A stretch of DNA of 64,000 bases from Miscanthus floridulus (taxonomy: Eukaryota > Streptophyta > Magnoliopsida > Poales > Poaceae): NCBI RefSeq assembly GCF_019320115.1, contig NC_089595.1:111802461-111866460 (forward strand), in the 5' to 3' direction. The position numbers were made by a program, and so were the translations under genes. The notes below the pieces were generated by a model. That model had not been told where the DNA came from, ran no database searches, and saw nothing but the letters and a program-made list of their open reading frames with translations. Shown here in pieces: positions 57,422-64,000 of this stretch; positions within the stretch are counted from its first letter, which is position 1, and each line of letters starts with the position of its first letter.

Positions 57422-60400
57422 ATGGTGGCCGGCCGCGTCAAGGCGGCCATGGGCTTCCAGCGGAGCCCGGCCACGCCCAAGCCCGGGGCCGCCGCGTCCT
57501 CCACCTCCACCTCGTCCTCGCGCAAGGCGCCGGCGCCGCTGCAGCTGCCCGGGTCCGCGGCAGCGGGGCAGCCGGAGACGCCGCACCGGCGGTCGTCGGG
57601 CTCGCCGGCGCCGCCGCCGGGGTCGGGATCCAAGGGCGGGGGCGGGCCGTTCTCGCGCTACTTCCCGCGGTCGTCCGCGCAGGTGAAGCCGGCGCGTGCG
57701 GCGGGGCCGCCCGAGCCGCCGCCGGGCCCGGGCCCGGGCACCGCCGCCGCGGACCTCGTCGGCCTCGTCGAGGAGCTCCGGGAGCGGGAGTCCCGCCTCC
57801 GCACCGAGCTGCTGGAGCACAAGATCCTCAAGGAGACCGTCGCCATCGTGCCGTTCCTCGAGACCGAGCTCGCCGCCAAGAGCAGCGACCTCGGCCGCTG
57901 CCGCGACGCGCTGGCGCGGCTCCAGGCCGACAACGCGCGCCTCCGCGCCGAGCTCGACGCCGCCGTCGCCGCCGCCAGGACCAGCCAGCAGCGGGTGGTT
58001 GAGTTGGAGAAGGAGGTGGCGGAGATGAAGAGGCGCCGTCGCCGGGATCCCGAGCCTGGCCATGATGATGACTGCTCCTCGTCGTCGGTGTCGTCGGACA
58101 ACTCCGACTGCTCCGATGCGGCGACAACCGCGGTCGTGCCAGGGCTGTCGATTGTCCCTCCTCTCGCGCCTCCGCCTCCGCCTCCGCCACCACCGCCAAT
58201 GCCGGCGCCTCACAAGTCCAGGTCGTCCTACTTCTCCGGCTCGTCGCGCGCCTCGCCGGCCAACTCCTCGTCCAGCTCCTCCTCGTCGGCGCCATCGACG
58301 CCGACCTACTCTTCAGACACCGCGGCGTCGAGAAGCCGCGTGCCGGAGCTCTCCAAGCTCCCGCCGATACCCGCCCCACCCCCACCCCCGCCTCCGCCTC
58401 CTCCACCGCCACCGTCTATGCCGGCGCGCGGACGGCGCATCCCGAGCTCGTCACCGTCGACCTCGAGCACCAGCAGCAGCGGCGGAGGGGCGGGGCATCC
58501 TGCGCCGCCGCCACCACCTCCACCGGCGGCGAGGAGGAGCTCCAAAGCTTCGTCCCCCGCGCCCGCCCCGTGCGTCAGGCGAGTCCCCGAGGTGGTGGAG
58601 TTCTACCACTCGCTAATGCGGAGGGACTCCAGGTCTAGGGACGGCGCCGGTGCCGGCGACGCTGGCTCCGGTGGGGGTGCCGCCGCCGCGAGGGACATGA
58701 TCGGCGAGATAGAGAACCGCTCTTCTCATCTTCTCGCGGTAAGTGTTCGTCTGTTCGATCGATTTACTCCATCTTGGTAATGGAAATGGAAAAGAAAGTG
58801 TTCGATCCATAAAATTCGTTCATATTTCTTTATTACTCTACTATTCACAAAGTAAAATTCCCTTGTCTTGCCATTTTAGACCCATTCACAGTTGAAACAG
58901 ACAAGCGCCTTTTCCCCTGTTCATCGCCCCCGTGCTCACCAACCTTCCATGAATCCGTGCAAGAAATCCATGGATTCCTGTCTGCGTTTGTCTTGGAATT
59001 TTACGGTCCATGATGAGCAGAGAAGATGAGGGGGATGAACAGGATAGGAGTAGCCGAATAGGACAATCTCTAGTTGGGAACAAAAAAGAAAGCTGCAACC
59101 CCTTCTGGCTGGTCCTGTGAATCAATCGAAACAGGCTCAGTGTTGTCAGACTGACTCGTGGGGTCCAGACACTGTCACCACTAGCACAAGTGCTGATGCT
59201 GCCACTGATAGATAAAAGAGGAGTGTAATAAATGACCTGAGACAGGGAGTGCCGCTTTTTTTCGAATATAAAACGCCGTGGCTTTTCCCCAGCCGAAACC
59301 TCGAGGCCCAGCTAGCCGTTGGAGCCTAGCTAACTCGACCGTTGCTTCGCGCCATGTGTTCTTGGATCGAAGAAACTTTTGAAATAAAATGAGTCTGCTT
59401 CTGTTGCTGGGCTGTTAGGGGGTGATTCCTTCCTCGTCCTAAACTTTAATTGTTGTCCCATCGAATATTTGACACATATACGGAGTATTAAATATAAACT
59501 AATTACGAAACTAATTGCATACAACAACAAACAACAACAACAATAACAAAGCCTTTAAGTCCCAAACAAGTTGGGGTAGGCTAGAGTTGAAACCCAACAG
59601 AAGCAATCAAGGTTCAGGCACGTGAATAGCTGTCTTCCAAGCACTCCTATCTAAGGCTAAGTCTTTGGGTATATTCCATCCTTTCAAGTCTCCTTTTATT
59701 ACCTCTACCCAAGTCAACTTCGGTCTTCTTCTGCCTCTCTTCACGTTACTATCCTGACTTAGGATTCCACTACGCACCGGTGCATCTGGAGGTCTCCGTT
59801 GCACATGTCCAAACCATCTCAACCGGTGTTGGACAAGCTTTTCTTCAATTAGTGCTACCCCTAATCTCTCACGTATATCATCGTTCCGAACTCGATCCCT
59901 TCTTGTATGACCGCAAATCCAACGCAACATACGCATTTCCGCGACACTTAGCTGTTGAATATGTCGTCTTTTCGTAGGCGAACATTCTGCACCATACAAC
60001 ATAGCAGGTCTAATCGCCATCCTATAAAACTTGCTTTTTAGCTTCTGTGGTACCCTTTTGTCACATAGGACACCAGACGCTTGCCGCCACTTCATCCACC
60101 CTGTTTTGATTCTATGGCTAACATCTTCATCAATATCCCCGTCCCTCTGTAGCATTGATCCTAAATATCGAAAAGTATCCTTCCTAGGCACTACTTGACC
60201 TTCCAAACTAACATCTTCCTCCTCCCGAGTAGTAGTGCCGAAGTCACATCTCATATACTCAGTTTTAGTTCTACTAAGTCTAAAACCTTTGGACTCTAAA
60301 GTCTCCCGCCATAACTCCAGTTTCTGATTCACTCCTGTCCGGCTTTCATCAACTAGCACTACATCGTCCGCGAAAAGCATACACCAAGGGATGTCCCCTT

Positions 60401-63400
60401 GTATGTCCCTTGTGACCTCATCCATCACTAAAGCAAACAAATAAGAGTTCAAAGCTGACCCTTGATGTAGTCCTATCCTAATCGAGAAGTCATCCGTGTC
60501 TCCATCGCTTGTTCGAACTCTAGTCACAACATTGTTGTACATGTCCTTAATGAGCCCGACGTACTTCGTTGGGACTTTATGTTTGTCCAAAGCCCACCAC
60601 ATAACATTCCTTGGTATTTTATCATAAGCCTTCTCCAAGTCAATAAAAACCATATGTAGGTCCTTCTTCTTCTCCCTATACCGCTCCATAACTTGTCTTA
60701 TTAAGAAAATGGCTTCCATGGTTGACCTTCCAGGCATGAAACCAAATTGGTTCATAGAGACCCGCGTTATTGCTCTTAAGCGATGCTCGATAACTCTCTC
60801 CCATAGCTTCATAGTATGGCTCATCAACTTAATTCCTCGGTAATTTGTACAACTTTGAATATCCCCTTTATTCTTGTAGATTGGTACCAATATATTTCTC
60901 CTCCACTCATCAGGCATCTTGTTCGATCGAAAAATATGGTTGAACAGCTTGGTTAACCATACTACAGCTATGTCCCCGAGGCATCTCCACACCTCGATTG
61001 GGATACCATCCGGTCCCATCGCCTTACCTCCTTTCATCCTTTTCAACGCCTCTCTGACCTCAGATTCTTGGATTCTCCGCACAAAGCGCCTATTGGTGTC
61101 ATCAAAAGAGTCATCCAACTGAAAGGTTGTGTCCATATTCTCACCATTGAACAATTTGTCAAAATACTCTTGCCATCGATGTCGGATCTCATCCTCCTTT
61201 ACCAAGAGATGCTCCCTTTCATCCTTAATGCACTTAACTTGGTTGAAGTCCCGTGTCTTTCTCTCACGAACCCTAGCCATCCTATAAATGTCCTTCTCTC
61301 CTTTCTTCGTACTCAAATGTTGGTAAAGATCCTCGTACGCTCTACCCTTTGCCACACTTACAGCTCGCTTTACAGTCTTCTTTGCCACCTTGTACTTCTC
61401 TATGTTGTCCACACTCCTGTCATGGTATAAGCGTCTATAGCATTCTTTCTTCTCCTTAATAGCCCTTTGGACTTCCTCGTTCCACCACCAAGTATCTTTA
61501 GCCTCGCGTCCCCTTCCTTTGGTTACTCCACACACCTCTGAGGCTACCTTCCGGATGTTGGTTGCCATCTTGTCCCACATATTGTTTATGTCGTCTTCTT
61601 CTTTCCAAGAGTCCTCTTTGATAACCCTTTCCCTAAATACCTCTGACAATGTGGTGCTACAGTAAACATACGCTAATGATGGATTAATTAGGTTTAATTA
61701 ATTCGTCTCGTGGAGTACTGACGGATTCTGTAATTTGTTTTTTTATTAGTATCCGAACACCCCATGTGACACCCTCATGTGACGCCCCCGAATTTTAGTC
61801 ACTTGATCCAAACACCCCTTTAGTCTTTGAAGTTGGGAAACACAAAAAAAATCTGAACTGATTAGTTTGATTGGTGATTGCAGATCAAATCGGACGTGGA
61901 GACGCAGAGCGACTTCATCCGGTTCCTGATCAAGGAGGTGCAGGGCGCGGCGTTCGTCGACATCAAGGACGTGGTCACCTTCGTCAAATTGCTTGACGTC
62001 AAGCTCTCACGTCTGGTGGGCTATCCATTCGGTGTCTCCGTCACGAATTCCGTGTAACAGCGACCAGCTAACTTTGTTTTCACTGGACGCTACGAGCGTG
62101 CAGGTGGACGAGAGGGCGGTGCTGAAGCACTTCGACTGGCCGGAAGGGAAGGCAGACGCGCTGCGTGAGGCTGCCTTTGGCTACCGCGACTTGAAGAAGA
62201 TTGAGTCGGAGGCGTCATCGTTCTGTGATGACCCCCGGCAGCCCTGCTCTTCTGCTCTCAAGAAGATGCAGGCCCTCTTCGAGAAGTAAGTTACACTCTG
62301 TAGCTTCTGCCTTCTGGTGTCGGCAATTGACGTTCAGTTGTTTTTGCTTGTTCTTGTGCTCATTGACGTTTCGTTAGCAGGTTGGAGCATGGAGTGTACA
62401 GCCTTGTGCGTGTGCGAGATGGCGCGATGAGTCGGTACCGTGGGTATCAGATCCCATGGGAGTGGATGCAGGACACGGGAATTGTTAGTCAGGTACTGCA
62501 AGTTAATTCATTTTCACTAGGAAAAAAACATGTTGATTGAGTTAATGAACATCATTGGGTTTAACCATTCTTCCTTTTCCCCAAAATACTCTAAATGGTT
62601 AGATGAGCATGTATATTGCTGCTGTGTTTCATGCACTTGTAGACGAATAGGGGTTCTCGTGAATCTATTTTGTTTCTGTATGATGATGCCCTGATGAATA
62701 TCGGGGGTCAAATTAGTACTGTGCTGTGCTGTTATTTGGTCCGGCATATGTTTTCTGTCGTTTGCAACTTGTGGTACCAACACAAAAATAAATGTACGCA
62801 AACCTGGTATTTTTGGGACCAAAAAAGGCCATATCAACTGTGGTGGCCATGTGCTGTGAACCCCTGTGTTAGTCAGGGATTCTCGTGAATCAGTTTTGTT
62901 TCTGCATGTACCCTTCTGTTTTTTTGGTCCAGAAGCATGGTCCATGAATTTTGAGCTGAAGAAAAACAAAAAGTACCAAACACTCTGTTATTCTATTCTG
63001 GCTCATGTTAGACATTTTATTTTAGAAAAAAGGTGATTGGATACAAAAGCTTGCTACCTTCTTGTATTATTCAGCACAGCTACCGACCATTGGTTTCTCC
63101 CTCGGAAAAAGTCTTCAGAAATGGGTTAGTGTAAACTTTTGGGTAAACGGCAAGTTTGTAATTGTGCTTGTGCATAAGCAGCTGGATTGAGCCTAGCATA
63201 GTAGCATAGGTTTGCTCAATTGATCATCACACCCTAAATCTTTGAGAGAGAAAATCGGTGTGCATCACGAATCAATGAGTGTTGTGTACACTTGTATTTC
63301 CTTTGATGTTAATAGTGAACTGAAATCTAGGAGTGACTTTTTATGTTTGTTAAACAAATATCTAGTTCCCCTATCGTTTGTGTTGCATTCAATTACTGGG

Positions 63401-63893
63401 ATAAGCTTAAGCCCTTAAACCTAACAGCAAATTACAATTGACCAGCCTATTTTTGTGGATACAGTTATATATCCTTACAGAATTTACTTCCTCAAACATG
63501 AATGGCGTTTTGATGACAAACCGAGTCTTATGCAGATCAAATTTCAATCCGTGAAGCTAGCAATGAAGTATCTGAGAAGGGTTTCCTCAGAGCTTGAGGC
63601 CATACAAGTTGGCCCTGACGAAGAGGAGGAGCTGGTGCTTCAAGGAGTTCGATTTGCCTTCAGAGTACACCAGGTAACCACTCCACTTACTCATGTACAC
63701 AAAGAGTTGATATGCTCAACTCTTCAAACTTGTATGTTGTGCTCAGCCCTACCATTCCTTGCAGTTTGCAGGCGGTTTCGACAGTGATACGATGCGCGCC
63801 TTTCAGGAGTTGAAGGAGAAGGCATCAACCTTCCAGCAACGGGGAAGCCAAAACCAACATCTGCAACAGCAAAGGCTCGCTGGCAGAAGTTGA
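57422..63893 (+). CDS. IPGA1/CHUP1-like coiled-coil, proline-rich protein, six exons
   Basis: Exons 57422-58738, 61884-62015, 62104-62285, 62381-62492, 63536-63673, 63765-63893 join in frame through GT-AG introns to a 669-residue protein. The N-terminus MVAGRVKAAMGFQRSP resembles Arabidopsis IPGA1 (At4g18570), a microtubule-associated protein affecting anisotropic growth; the C-terminal half is the CHUP1-family domain. In order: Ser/Pro/Ala-rich leader (1-105); coiled coil (about 112-205); Ser-rich acidic patch; two proline runs (about 257-268 and 325-337), which in CHUP1 bind profilin/actin; VPEVVEFYHSLMRRDSR near 388; then QSDFIRFLIKEVQ, HFDWPEGKADALREAA and WEWMQDTGIV. The chloroplast outer-membrane anchor of true CHUP1 is not seen, supporting the IPGA1 branch. 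Exon 1 is extremely GC-rich. Intron 1 (3.1 kb) carries nested transposons; no coding break is seen. Confidence 0.93.
59410..61830. mobile_element. MITE in intron 1, split by an RTE LINE
   Basis: The left part (about 59410-59520: GGGGGTGATTCC, CCTAAACTTTAATTGTTGTC, AACTAATTACGAAACTAATTGC) and the right part (about 61651-61830: GTGCTACAGTAAACATACGC, AATTCGTCTCGTGGAG, ending CCAAACACCCC) match the two ends of a common grass MITE with AGGGGTGTTTGG-like inverted ends. The middle has been displaced by the LINE. Confidence 0.65.
59521..61650 (-). mobile_element. RTE-type LINE, antisense in intron 1 of the IPGA1-like gene
   Basis: Minus-strand copy with its (GTT)n tail at the left end (59521-59550) and a 680-codon open frame (59607-61649) encoding the region before the RT (DTWWWNEEVQRAIKEKK), RT ([29 protein letters not shown]) and the RTE C-terminus. 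The apurinic endonuclease domain is missing: the copy is 5'-truncated near 61650. The protein differs from the copy at 16428-17949 at only about a dozen sites by eye over the shared ~470 residues. No stop codon interrupts it. A clean target duplication was not found. Confidence 0.92.
62493..63535 (+). other. Intron 4 of the IPGA1-like gene
   Basis: 1043 bases with no coding sequence and no named element. The phrase TTCTCGTGAATC occurs at 62653 and 62880 followed by similar TTTTGTTTCTG text, a short internal duplication. Confidence 0.7.
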
Positions 63894-64000
63894 AACACAT
63901 GTATTTATAGCAGTCCGTCAATATAGCATAGTGGAAACGTCTATTTACTTGGCCAAATGCTATATCTCACATTCTCAGTCATCTTGTTGAGTGGCATGAA
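63894..64000 (+). other. Start of the 3' untranslated region
   Basis: 107 bases after the stop of the IPGA1-like gene; the window ends before a polyadenylation signal can be seen. Confidence 0.6.

Noticed and set aside
57215..58213. Long antisense open frame of 332 codons opposite the IPGA1-like exon 1
   Set aside because: Arginine- and glycine-rich shadow produced by the extreme GC content of exon 1; no domain resemblance.

Overview
This is a nuclear segment from a grass, probably a panicoid/Andropogoneae type such as sorghum, Miscanthus, sugarcane or maize. That call rests on the grass-type Ty3/gypsy element with an antisense PF04195 gene, a large SIRE/Maximus-like Ty1/copia element, a grass Au-type SINE, Stowaway MITEs, RTE and L1 LINEs, and two monocot-style genes whose exons are very GC-rich or typical of plants. 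There are no bacterial features, operons, CRISPR arrays or rRNA. The sequence contains one 100-N assembly gap (37653-37752).

Layout. 1-12770: remains of two copies of one Ty3/gypsy family sharing a single LTR (7124-8429). The left copy contributes the integrase end, a long 3' region with a spliced antisense gene (PF04195 plus coiled coil) and nested tandem repeats. The right copy contributes a gag-deleted polyprotein in one continuous frame, broken only by point stops. 12773-13208: a foldback MITE at the truncation point. 13209-21300: an intact 17-exon ERD6-like (ESL) vacuolar sugar transporter gene with a 5'-truncated RTE in intron 7 and a small Helitron in intron 15. 21300-28500: a duplicated non-coding repeat flanking minus-strand fragments of an AAA-ATPase gene and of a second, unrecognised gene; the arrangement looks like Helitron transduplication. 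28500-37650: AT-rich intergenic DNA with a three-level nested insertion (Stowaway, then a second MITE, then a 4.6-kb repeat block), a SINE with target duplication, and a 183-bp hAT MITE. 37753-51020: an L1-type LINE split by a young, coding-intact 10.9-kb Ty1/copia element (38553-49459). 51020-57400: small DNA elements (Stowaways, a Helitron, tandem repeats). 57422-63893: a six-exon IPGA1/CHUP1-like gene on the plus strand, whose first intron holds a MITE interrupted by a second, antisense RTE.

The two host genes are unrelated in function: a tonoplast sugar exporter and a coiled-coil, proline-rich, probably microtubule- or actin-associated protein. They are separated by about 36 kb of nested transposons. 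Most of the window is transposon history: old methylated copies decaying by C-to-T change, young insertions on top, and pieces of host genes carried along. All calls were made by reading the sequence; percentages and counts were made by eye and are approximate.
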